The notes beneath the pieces were generated by a model, which was given only the letters and a program-made list of their open reading frames with translations, had not been told where the DNA came from and did not search any database. A stretch of DNA of 29,094 bases, from the NCBI GenBank assembly GCA_021800315.1, contig JAJYZD010000010.1, positions 1-29,094 of the forward strand, read 5' to 3'. How positions within the stretch are numbered: the first letter of the stretch is position 1; each line of letters opens with the position of its first letter. Below, piece by piece: positions 22,919 to 29,094 of the stretch. Both the position numbers and the translations under genes were made by a program. Source of the DNA: Bacillota bacterium (GTDB lineage Bacteria; Bacillota; Desulfotomaculia; Desulfotomaculales; JAJYZD01).

Positions 22919-23732
22919 CGGATACGGCGGTGCCGGACCGGCCAGGGTTATAGCGGTGGCCAGCGGCAAGGGCGGGGTGGGCAAGACGTCGGTGAGCGTG
23001 AACCTGGGCATCGCGCTCTCCGCCACCGGCCGGCGCGTCATCCTTTTCGACGCCGACCTGGGAATGGCGAACGCCGAGGTGGTGCTGGGCGTACGTCCGG
23101 CCTACACCCTTATGGACGTGGTGTTCGGCTCGCGCGGCATCGCGGAGGTGATGACCCCGGCGGCCGGTTGCCAGCTCATTTCCGGCGGCTCGGGTCTGGC
23201 CGAACTGGCCAACCTCAGCCACCCGCAGAGACAGCGCCTGTTGCAAGAGATCACCGGCCTGAAGGACAGCGCCGACACCCTTATCCTGGATACGGGGGCG
23301 GGCCTGTCCAAGACGGTTCTCGGTTTTGTGGCGGCGGCCGGGGATGTCATCGTGGTGGTCACCCCGGAGCCGACCTCGCTTACCGACGCCTACGGCCTCA
23401 TCAAGGTATTGGACCGGTACCGGGTGCACCGGGAAGTGATGGTCCTGGCCAACCGGGTCCGGAACGCCGGGGAAGGCCAGGCGGTATTCCGCCGGCTGGC
23501 GGTGGTCGCCGGACGGTACCTGCACAACATCGAACTGAAGCCGGCCGGGCACATCCGGGAAGATCCCGCGGTTTCCCGGGCCGTGCGGGCGCAGGTTCCG
23601 CTGGTGGTGGCCAGTCCGCACTCACCCGCGGCCAGGGATATGGTCGAGGTGGCCAGGGGGCTGACCCGGGAACCGGCCCCGGAGCAGGGTATCGGGTCCT
23701 TCGTGAAAAAGCTCTTCCGTGTCTTCGGATGA
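22878..23732 (+). CDS. flhG: Flagellar number regulator FlhG (YlxH/FleN), MinD-like ATPase
   Basis: GTG 22878 follows TAGGAGGT at good spacing, inside the 3' end of flhF; 284 residues result. The deviant Walker A is S29-G-K31-G-G-V-G-K36-T, followed by VILFDADLGMANAEVVLGV and LILDTGAGLSKTVLGF. The C-terminal membrane-targeting helix is VKKLFRVFG. It is a ParA/MinD-family ATPase. FlhG stimulates FlhF and limits flagellar number in other bacteria. The two genes overlap, as expected for partners. Confidence 0.95.
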   Translation: MTENPQAASWLPGSGYGGAGPARVIAVASGKGGVGKTSVSVNLGIALSATGRRVILFDADLGMANAEVVLGVRPAYTLMDVVFGSRGIAEVMTPAAGCQLISGGSGLAELANLSHPQRQRLLQEITGLKDSADTLILDTGAGLSKTVLGFVAAAGDVIVVVTPEPTSLTDAYGLIKVLDRYRVHREVMVLANRVRNAGEGQAVFRRLAVVAGRYLHNIELKPAGHIREDPAVSRAVRAQVPLVVASPHSPAARDMVEVARGLTREPAPEQGIGSFVKKLFRVFG

Positions 23733-23755
23733 CTATAGATAAAGGGGTGCCGGGC

Positions 23756-24394
23756 GTGAGCGATGATTTACAGGCGGGACAAAGAATCTTTATCCGCTTG
23801 CGGGGTTCGGACCTGACCTACATGGCCGAGGTATTGGAAATCTCCGCCCGGGCACTGGCCGTAACCACGCCCTGTTTCCGGGAAAAACCCCTCGAGTGCC
23901 GGTTCGGCGACGAACTGGTGGTTCTCTTTGCGGCTAACGGACGGCGGTACATGTTCGGAACCAGGGTCATGGCCGCCCCGGCCGGAGGGCGGATGGTCAC
24001 CGGGCCGCCCGCGCAAACGGTGCCGGTCCAGGAACGGGCCAACGTCCGCCAGGCGGTTGGGTTTACCGTGGAACTGACCGACCGCGAGGGCCGGGTTGCG
24101 ACCGTCCCGGCGATCAACCTGTCCAGCGGCGGCCTGCAGGTATTGAGCGACCGGACCCTGGTCACCGGCTACCCGCTGAAGGTCTCCTTCACCCTGCCGG
24201 GGGATCCGCCCCTGCCCATCGCGGCCGCGGCCAGGGTGGTCTGGATGGAAAAGGTGCTGGAAGAAGGGCGTCTGACGAACCGGTTGGGCCTGGAGTTTGT
24301 AAAACCGGCGATCTGGCAGCAGGACGAGATCTTTCGCCACATCTTCCGCCGTATGGTTGAGGATCGGCAAACGAGGGAGGGCGCCAAAGGATGA
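23756..24394 (+). CDS. YcgR-like PilZ c-di-GMP receptor (flagellar brake)
   Basis: I chose GTG 23756, preceded by AAAGGGG; an ATG at 23729 overlapping the flhG stop lacks a ribosome binding site. The 212-residue product has an N-terminal YcgR-type beta domain (about 8-85) and a C-terminal PilZ domain. The c-di-GMP residues are visible: R94-x3-R98 (ERANVR) and N120-L-S-S-G-G125. In YcgR/MotI-type proteins, ligand binding slows or unclutches the motor. Encoded within the flagellar operon whose leader is itself a c-di-GMP riboswitch, it forms a second input for the same signal. Its stop overlaps the fliA start as ATGA. Confidence 0.9.
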   Translation: MSDDLQAGQRIFIRLRGSDLTYMAEVLEISARALAVTTPCFREKPLECRFGDELVVLFAANGRRYMFGTRVMAAPAGGRMVTGPPAQTVPVQERANVRQAVGFTVELTDREGRVATVPAINLSSGGLQVLSDRTLVTGYPLKVSFTLPGDPPLPIAAAARVVWMEKVLEEGRLTNRLGLEFVKPAIWQQDEIFRHIFRRMVEDRQTREGAKG

Positions 24395-25149
24395 TCGACA
24401 TCGAAACCTGGCGGGAATATCGCCGAACGAGGGATGCGGATCTGAGACAGGAACTGATCATCAATTACCTGCCGCTGGTCAAATACCTGGCCGGACGGTT
24501 GGCGGTAAAGCTCCCTCCCTGCACCAACCAGGAGGATATGGAAAGCTACGGGGTCTTCGGGCTCATGGAAGCCATCGACAAGTACGATCCCGAACAGGGG
24601 ACCCGCTTCGAGGCCTACGCCTACTCCCGGGTGCTGGGGGCCATGATCGACGAGGTGCGCAAGCTGAACTGGGTGCCCCGGACCCTGATGCAGAAGATGC
24701 AGGAAGTGAACGTCGCCAGGGAAAAGGTGGAACGCAAACACCATGGCCCGGTAACGGGCGAGATGCTGGCGGCCGAGATGGGGATAACCCTGGAAGAATT
24801 ACGCCGCATCACCGTTCATTTCGACCGGCTCAACCTGATGTCCATGGACGAGACGCTCATCGGCGCCGACGGCGAACGCCTGCGGCGGGGCGATCTCCTG
24901 GAGGACCGCACCAGCCCCGACCCCCTGGAGATCATCGAAAGGAAGGAGGGCCAGAGGATTCTGGGCGACGCCATCTCCCGCCTGCCCGAAAGGGACCGGA
25001 CGGTGCTCGCCCTGTACTACCAGGAGGGCCTCACCCTGCGGGAGATCGGCCACGTGCTGGACATTTCCGAGTCCCGGGTGTGCCAGTTGCACACGAGGGC
25101 GCTGGCCAAGCTGAGAGAGTTCCTGGCCACCCGGGAAGTGGCGGTATAA
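24391..25149 (+). CDS. fliA: Flagellar sigma factor FliA/SigD (sigma-28)
   Basis: The 252-residue product has sigma region 2 (YLPLVKYLAGRLAVKLPPCT; FEAYAYSRVLGAMIDEVRKL), region 3, and region 4 with RDRTVLALYYQEGLTLREIG and SRVCQLHTRALAKLREFL. Size and WVPRTL fit FliA/SigD/WhiG-type factors. Its ATG overlaps the PilZ gene stop by four bases, indicating coupling. It would direct late flagellar and chemotaxis genes from TAAA-N15-GCCGATAA promoters. Being read from the riboswitch-controlled operon, late gene expression would fall with c-di-GMP as well. No anti-sigma FlgM is seen in the window. Confidence 0.96.
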   Translation: MIDIETWREYRRTRDADLRQELIINYLPLVKYLAGRLAVKLPPCTNQEDMESYGVFGLMEAIDKYDPEQGTRFEAYAYSRVLGAMIDEVRKLNWVPRTLMQKMQEVNVAREKVERKHHGPVTGEMLAAEMGITLEELRRITVHFDRLNLMSMDETLIGADGERLRRGDLLEDRTSPDPLEIIERKEGQRILGDAISRLPERDRTVLALYYQEGLTLREIGHVLDISESRVCQLHTRALAKLREFLATREVAV

Positions 25150-25166
25150 ACAAGGAGGGATGAACA

Positions 25167-25913
25167 GTGTCGTATGGTTTGTACGCCGCGGCGGCGGGGA
25201 TGGATGTGCAGCAGGCGAGGGTGGATACGCTCACCAACAACCTGGCCAACACCGATACCCCCGGCTTCCAGCAGGACCAGGTGTCAATAACCAGTTTCCC
25301 GGATTATTTGTCCGTTATCCGGCTGGACGGCAGCAACTCGGCCGCCCTGGGCACCGCGGCGTTCGGTCCGCTGGTCGCGGGAAGCACCACCGACACGGCG
25401 CCCGGTCCGCTCAAGAAGACGGGCGTCGCCACCGACCTGGCCCTGTCGGGTGACGGCTTCTTCACCGTGGCCGGCACCGGCGGACAGAGGTTGTACACGC
25501 GCGACGGGTCGTTCACCGTGGACCCCGGCGGCTACCTCGCCACCGCAACCGGGCAACAGGTGCTGGGCACGTCCGGGCCCATCCCGGTGGACGGCACCGG
25601 GTTTACGGTGAACGCCCAGGGACAGGTAAAGGTTGGGAACAATACCTACAATCTTGCCCTCACCTCCTTCAGCCAGCCCGGGCTGCTGCGGAAAGCCGGA
25701 AACAACCTGTACACGGCCCCCACGGCCGCCGGGGCCGGACCGGCCGCCGGCACCACGGTGACCCAAGGTTACCTCGAAGGCTCCAACGTGGACCTCATCA
25801 AGGAAATGGTGGACATCATCGACGCCGAGCGCACTTTCGAGTCGCTCCAGAAGGTTATCCAGGCCCAGGACGGTGTGATGAAACAGAGTGCCCAGTTGGG
25901 CAATCCGTCTTAA
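25167..25913 (+). CDS. flgF: Flagellar rod protein, FlgF-like (FlhO type)
   Basis: GTG 25167 follows AAGGAGGG. The 248-residue product has the rod signature TLTNNLANTDTPGFQQDQV. The central domain includes LALSGDGFFTVAGTGGQRL and YTRDGSFTVDPGGYLATA, and the C-terminal end is LEGSNVDLIKEMVDIIDAER. It is the first of two adjacent FlgF/FlgG-family genes, an arrangement matching Bacillus flhO-flhP. FlgF versus FlgG is decided by order and by the DVQQARVDTLTNNLAN beginning, so it is not absolute. Confidence 0.85.
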   Translation: MSYGLYAAAAGMDVQQARVDTLTNNLANTDTPGFQQDQVSITSFPDYLSVIRLDGSNSAALGTAAFGPLVAGSTTDTAPGPLKKTGVATDLALSGDGFFTVAGTGGQRLYTRDGSFTVDPGGYLATATGQQVLGTSGPIPVDGTGFTVNAQGQVKVGNNTYNLALTSFSQPGLLRKAGNNLYTAPTAAGAGPAAGTTVTQGYLEGSNVDLIKEMVDIIDAERTFESLQKVIQAQDGVMKQSAQLGNPS

Positions 25914-25926
25914 GGAAGCTTCAGGT

Positions 25927-25972
25927 TCCGGCGAAAACGTCCGAATACATAGTTAAACGGTTTTCGGCCGGA
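25927..25972 (+). repeat. Long hairpin between the two rod genes
   Basis: TCCGGCGAAAAC (25927-25938) and GTTTTCGGCCGGA (25960-25972) form a 12-bp stem with one bulged base and a 21-base loop. No T-tract follows and a GGAAGGGG site precedes flgG, so it looks like a processing or stability element. Confidence 0.6.
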
Positions 25973-25992
25973 CAGGGAAGGGGCATTGTGCC

Positions 25993-26754
25993 ATGCTCAG
26001 GGCATTGGGCAACGGTGAGGCCGGCATGTCGGCCATGCAGCGCGCGCTCGACACCATTGCCAACAATTTAGCCAACCTCGATACGAACGGATACAAGAGC
26101 CAGACCGTCGATTTCGCCGATTTGTTGTACCAGGCGGGAGCGCCGAGCGGTTTTCCCCCGGCCGCGGCCGGGCAGGACGCCCAACTCGGAGCGGGCACCC
26201 GGGTGGCTGCAATCGGCCAGAACCTGTCCCAGGGAAACCTGCGGCAGACCAACCGGCCGCTCGATCTGGCCATCCACGGGCCCGGGTATTTCGCCGTCAC
26301 CGGTCCGGGCGGCCGGCCCCTCTACACCCGGGACGGGCACTTTGACCTTAACGCCAAGGGCCAGCTGGTGAACAGCGCCGGCGACGTTTTGGCCCCGGGC
26401 GTGACCCTGCCGGCGGGTTACCAGTCGGTAAAGGTGAGCGGCGACGGACAGGTCACCGTCACGGAAGCCGGCGGGCAGACCAGTCAACCGGGGGTGATCC
26501 CGCTGTACACGTTCGCCGACCCCCAGGGTCTGGCGAGGATGGGCGGCAATCTCTACCAGGCCACGCCGGCCAGCGGCCTGGCCGCCAGGTCCGGCACCGG
26601 GCGGATCGTCCAGGGCAGCCTGGAACAGTCGAACGTGAGCCTGATCGGCCAGATGACCGACCTCATCACGGTCGAGCGGGCCTACCAGTTTGACAGCAAG
26701 GCGGTACAGACCGTGGACGCGATGTGGACCTTGGCCAACGGCCTGTACCAGTGA
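25993..26754 (+). CDS. flgG: Flagellar distal rod protein FlgG
   Basis: The 253-residue product has DTIANNLANLDTNGYKSQTV, then LAIHGPGYFAVTGPGGRPL and YTRDGHFDLNAKGQLVNSAG, and ends LEQSNVSLIGQMTDLITVER. This is the FlgG pattern, including the family's two internal repeats. GGAAGGGG lies 13 bases before the ATG. It builds the distal rod. It is the last structural gene before the chemotaxis set. Confidence 0.92.
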   Translation: MLRALGNGEAGMSAMQRALDTIANNLANLDTNGYKSQTVDFADLLYQAGAPSGFPPAAAGQDAQLGAGTRVAAIGQNLSQGNLRQTNRPLDLAIHGPGYFAVTGPGGRPLYTRDGHFDLNAKGQLVNSAGDVLAPGVTLPAGYQSVKVSGDGQVTVTEAGGQTSQPGVIPLYTFADPQGLARMGGNLYQATPASGLAARSGTGRIVQGSLEQSNVSLIGQMTDLITVERAYQFDSKAVQTVDAMWTLANGLYQ

Positions 26755-26808
26755 CCATAGAGACGTCACACCCGTGGCAGGGAAATATTCGCACGTGGGG
26801 TTTTGTTG

Positions 26809-27309
26809 ATGGAGCAAGCCTTGGAATACAAGGATATCACCGTAGGGATAGCCGGCTATCACGTAGACAGGAGTCCGAACCGCATTGTTACCCTGGGCCT
26901 GGGTTCCTGCGTCGGCATATGCGTATACGACCAACAAACCAGGATCGGCGGGCTTCTCCACATTATGCTGCCCGACAGCTCCCAATTCGGGGAAGTCAAA
27001 AAGCCGGGCAAGTTCGCCGATACGGGTGTTCCCGCCCTGGTCGAGGAGGTTGCGCGGGAGGGGGGACGGTTGTCCCGCCTTTTCGCCAAACTGGCCGGCG
27101 GCGCCCAGATGTTTTCCGGCAACGGCGACTCGTCGGCGCTGAACATCGGGACGCGCAACGTAGCGGCCGTGCGGCAGGCCCTGGGCCGCATGGGCATCAG
27201 GATAGCGGCGGAAGACGTGGGGGGTAGCCAGGGCAGGACCATTTTTTTCGATTTGAATACCGGCCAGGTGATCATCAGAACCATGGGCAATAACTACAGG
27301 GTGATCTGA
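26809..27309 (+). CDS. cheD: Chemoreceptor glutamine deamidase CheD
   Basis: ATG 26809 gives 166 residues; upstream in-frame TTGs are less likely. The catalytic residues match the known CheD spacing: T28, C34 (LGLGSCVGICVYD) and H51 (GGLLHIMLPDS). The C-terminal GRTIFFDLNTGQVIIRTM is also typical. CheD deamidates glutamines on receptors, activating them, and binds CheC, whose gene lies two genes downstream. Only one base separates it from cheR. Confidence 0.96.
   Translation: MEQALEYKDITVGIAGYHVDRSPNRIVTLGLGSCVGICVYDQQTRIGGLLHIMLPDSSQFGEVKKPGKFADTGVPALVEEVAREGGRLSRLFAKLAGGAQMFSGNGDSSALNIGTRNVAAVRQALGRMGIRIAAEDVGGSQGRTIFFDLNTGQVIIRTMGNNYRVI
26997..27023 (+). promoter_or_regulatory. Possible internal sigma-28 (FliA) promoter within cheD
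   Basis: CAAA (26997-27000), 15 bases, then GCCGATAC (27016-27023) differs from the sigma-D consensus TAAA-N15-GCCGATAT by one base in each box. It would read into cheR, cheC and cheY. It lies in coding sequence, so chance is a real alternative. Confidence 0.3.
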
Positions 27310-27310
27310 C

Positions 27311-28093
27311 ATGGATTTTGCCGCATTTAAGTCCGGTATGAAGCAGAATTTCGCGCTGGACCTGGACAGCTACAAGGAAGCGCAATTGAAACGGCGCCTG
27401 GAAACCTTCCTGGCCCGGCACAAGACCGATTACGGCGCCTATTTCCGGCAACTGTTGGCCAATAAGGCCAGCTTCAAGGAATTTGTTGATTTTCTGACGA
27501 TCAATGTGTCCGAGTTCTTTCGCGATCCCAAGCTGTTCGCCATCCTGGAGACGGAGGTCCTGCCCAGGCTCCTGGCCGGTCGCGGCGGTTTGCGGATCTG
27601 GAGCGCGGCCTGCTCCATCGGGGCGGAGCCCTATTCCCTGGCCATCCTGCTGGAGGAGTTGGCGCCGGGCCGCCGTCACCAGATCCTGGCCACCGACATC
27701 GACCAGCAAATTCTGCAGGCGGCCCGTACGGCCGCTTACGGCCCGGAGAGTTTACGCAACGTCGGCACTGCGCGCCTGGCCCGTTTTTTCACCCAGGAGG
27801 ACGAGCATAAACGAACGCTGGTTGACGGAATAAAGAAAAAGGTGGAATTTCGCCAGCACAATCTTTTGAAGGATCCGTTCGAGCGGGACTTCGATCTGAT
27901 AGCCTGCCGTAACGTGCTCATATACTTCACGCGGGAGGCCCAAAACGACTTGTTTCTGAAGTTTTCCCGGGCGCTTACGCCGGGCGGGTTCCTGTTCATC
28001 GGCGGAAGCGAGATGATCTTCCGCTACCGGGAATTAGGCTTGGACAAGGTGACCACCTGCATGTATACCCGCGTGGGAAACCGCGATATCTGA
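27311..28093 (+). CDS. cheR: Chemoreceptor methyltransferase CheR
   Basis: The 260-residue product has the N-terminal helical domain (about 1-75) and INVSEFFRDP at the entry to the catalytic domain. The SAM-binding stretch is IWSAACSIGAEPYSLA, with ILATDIDQQILQAAR as its acidic strand, and FDLIACRNVLIYF lies near the active site. Family consensus at the SAM loop is usually SAGCSTGEEPYS; here G, T and E differ mildly. CheR methylates receptor glutamates using S-adenosylmethionine, giving adaptation with CheD and CheB. No cheB is in the window. Confidence 0.97.
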   Translation: MDFAAFKSGMKQNFALDLDSYKEAQLKRRLETFLARHKTDYGAYFRQLLANKASFKEFVDFLTINVSEFFRDPKLFAILETEVLPRLLAGRGGLRIWSAACSIGAEPYSLAILLEELAPGRRHQILATDIDQQILQAARTAAYGPESLRNVGTARLARFFTQEDEHKRTLVDGIKKKVEFRQHNLLKDPFERDFDLIACRNVLIYFTREAQNDLFLKFSRALTPGGFLFIGGSEMIFRYRELGLDKVTTCMYTRVGNRDI

Positions 28094-28101
28094 CCGAGGA
28101 A

Positions 28102-28725
28102 GTGATCAGCCTGGAGGACACGGAGTTTTCTTCTCAAGCCCTGGACGCCCTGCGCGAGGTAGGCAACATCGGCATGGGTAATGCGGCGAGTTCGCTGGCC
28201 CAACTCATGAACGTTAGAATAGACATGGCCGTCCCTACGGCGTCGCTACTACCTTTCGAGGAGATAGTGGAAATGATCGGCGGCATGGAGGAGGTGGTGG
28301 CGTGCGTCTACATGAAGGTGCTGGGTGACGCCCCGGGCACCGTTCTGTATATCTTTGACGAAGAGAGCACGTATCGCATCCTGCATTCACTATTGGAAAC
28401 CTGCGGGGTGTCGTCCCAGATGATGACCCCCCTGGGTGAGTCGGCGATCAAGGAAATCGGCAACGTTCTGACGGGATCCTTTATCAGCGCGATCGCCACC
28501 CTCACCGGGCTGAGCCTGATTACCACGGTTCCCCTTTTTTCCTTCGATATGCTGGGAGCGGTGTTGAGTACGTCCCTGATCGAGAGCGGTTACACTGAGA
28601 AGGATGTCCTGATGATCGATACCTCCTTCTTTCAAGGTCGCCAAGAAATCAAAGGACACTTTTTCCTTTTTGCCGATCCTGGTTCCTTAAATAGATTGCT
28701 GGGTGCTTTGGGTATTTCAGTGTAG
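28102..28725 (+). CDS. cheC: CheY-P phosphatase CheC
   Basis: The 207-residue product carries two complete CheC active sites of the form (D/S)-x3-E-x2-N-x22-P. Site one is at D15, E19, N22 and P45 (ALREVGNIGMGNAASS). Site two is at S114, E118, N121 and P144 (AIKEIGNVLTGSF). CheC removes phosphate from CheY-P, and CheD binding enhances this in Bacillus. GTG 28102 is the only usable start, but GAGGAA lies directly against it, so coupling to cheR, whose stop is eight bases upstream, may matter. It lacks the extra SpoA domain of FliY. Confidence 0.93.
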   Translation: MISLEDTEFSSQALDALREVGNIGMGNAASSLAQLMNVRIDMAVPTASLLPFEEIVEMIGGMEEVVACVYMKVLGDAPGTVLYIFDEESTYRILHSLLETCGVSSQMMTPLGESAIKEIGNVLTGSFISAIATLTGLSLITTVPLFSFDMLGAVLSTSLIESGYTEKDVLMIDTSFFQGRQEIKGHFFLFADPGSLNRLLGALGISV

Positions 28726-28745
28726 TTGGAGGAGGGTACGACTAA

Positions 28746-29094
28746 ATGGGCTACCGCATCTTGGTTGTGGATGATGCCGCTTTCATGCGCATGATGATCA
28801 AAAACATTCTTACCAAGAATGGGTTCGAGGTCGTCGGCGAGGCGGAAAACGGGGGAACCGCGGTAAAGATGTTTCATGAACTGAAACCGGATCTGATCAC
28901 CATGGATATCACCATGCCGGAAATGGACGGCATAGAAGGGGTCAAGGAAATAAGGAAGAGCGATCCGCAGGCCAAGATCATCATGGTCAGCGCCATGGGG
29001 CAGCAGGCCATGGTCATGGAGGCCATCCAGGCCGGGGCCAAGGACTTCATCGTCAAACCCTTCCAGCAGGACCGGATAATTCAGGCCATAGAGC
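28746..29094 (+). CDS. cheY: Chemotaxis response regulator CheY, partial (right edge)
   Basis: ATG 28746 follows TTGGAGGAGGG; 116 codons are visible before the window ends, nearly the whole 120-residue domain. The receiver residues are all present: D9 and D10 (VVDDAAF), phospho-acceptor D54 (ITMDITMPEMDG), S82 in place of the usual Thr/Ser position (IIMVSAMG) and K104 (FIVKPF). CheY-P binds the motor switch, normally through FliM. Being next to cheC, it is that phosphatase's likely substrate. Confidence 0.96.
   Translation, partial: MGYRILVVDDAAFMRMMIKNILTKNGFEVVGEAENGGTAVKMFHELKPDLITMDITMPEMDGIEGVKEIRKSDPQAKIIMVSAMGQQAMVMEAIQAGAKDFIVKPFQQDRIIQAIE

Noticed and set aside
23168..23755. Upstream extension of the PilZ frame through flhG
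   Set aside because: This part is the out-of-frame shadow of flhG. The PilZ protein begins at GTG 23756 with its own ribosome binding site.
1..29094. CRISPR arrays, tRNA, rRNA, complete insertion sequences or prophage genes
   Set aside because: No regularly spaced repeats, cloverleaf-like sequence, rRNA stretch, transposase or integrase could be recognised.

Overview
The window looks like a chromosomal segment from a high-GC, flagellated member of the Clostridia. A Desulfotomaculum/Pelotomaculum/Desulforudis-type Peptococcaceae is my best guess from gene order and composition. The evidence is a Bacillus/Clostridium-style fla/che cluster containing flhF, flhG, a PilZ gene, fliA, cheC and cheD in one direction, strong GGAGG ribosome binding sites, many GTG or TTG starts, and a vegetative-type promoter followed by a cyclic di-GMP riboswitch.

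Left region (1-4470): accessory genes. A minus-strand gene leaves the window at the left edge and encodes TPR repeats followed by an ATP-grasp-like region. A conspicuously AT-rich family 4 glycosyltransferase gene follows on the plus strand, and looks horizontally acquired. Next come two small, coupled, unrecognised reading frames, the first possibly 5'-truncated, and then a second glycosyltransferase-like gene in host-like codon usage. Their place beside the flagellar operon makes a role in flagellin or surface modification possible but unproven.

Control region (4471-5108): a GC-rich, highly foldable element of no family I recognise (about 4511-4647), an AT-rich stretch, a good sigma-A promoter (4843-4871), a c-di-GMP-I (GEMM) riboswitch (4918-5007) and an intrinsic terminator (5017-5051). 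Part of the aptamer can pair with the 5' arm of the terminator, which suggests an OFF switch: high c-di-GMP would stop transcription before flgB.

Flagellar/chemotaxis operon (5109 to the right edge, all plus strand): flgB, flgC, fliE, fliF, fliG, fliH, fliI, fliJ, fliK, flgD, a TIGR02530-type gene, flgE, fliL, fliN, fliO, fliP, fliQ, fliR, flhB, flhA, flhF, flhG, a YcgR-like PilZ gene, fliA, flgF-like, flgG, cheD, cheR, cheC and the start of cheY. These make the rod, MS-ring, C-ring, export gate and ATPase, hook and hook-length ruler, placement/number proteins, the late sigma factor and part of the adaptation/phosphatase machinery. No fliM lies between fliL and fliN, where Bacillus has it. 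I see no strong terminator inside the operon, but several intergenic gaps carry strong GC hairpins without U-tracts. The riboswitch and the PilZ protein together give two c-di-GMP inputs into motility, one on transcription and one probably on motor function.
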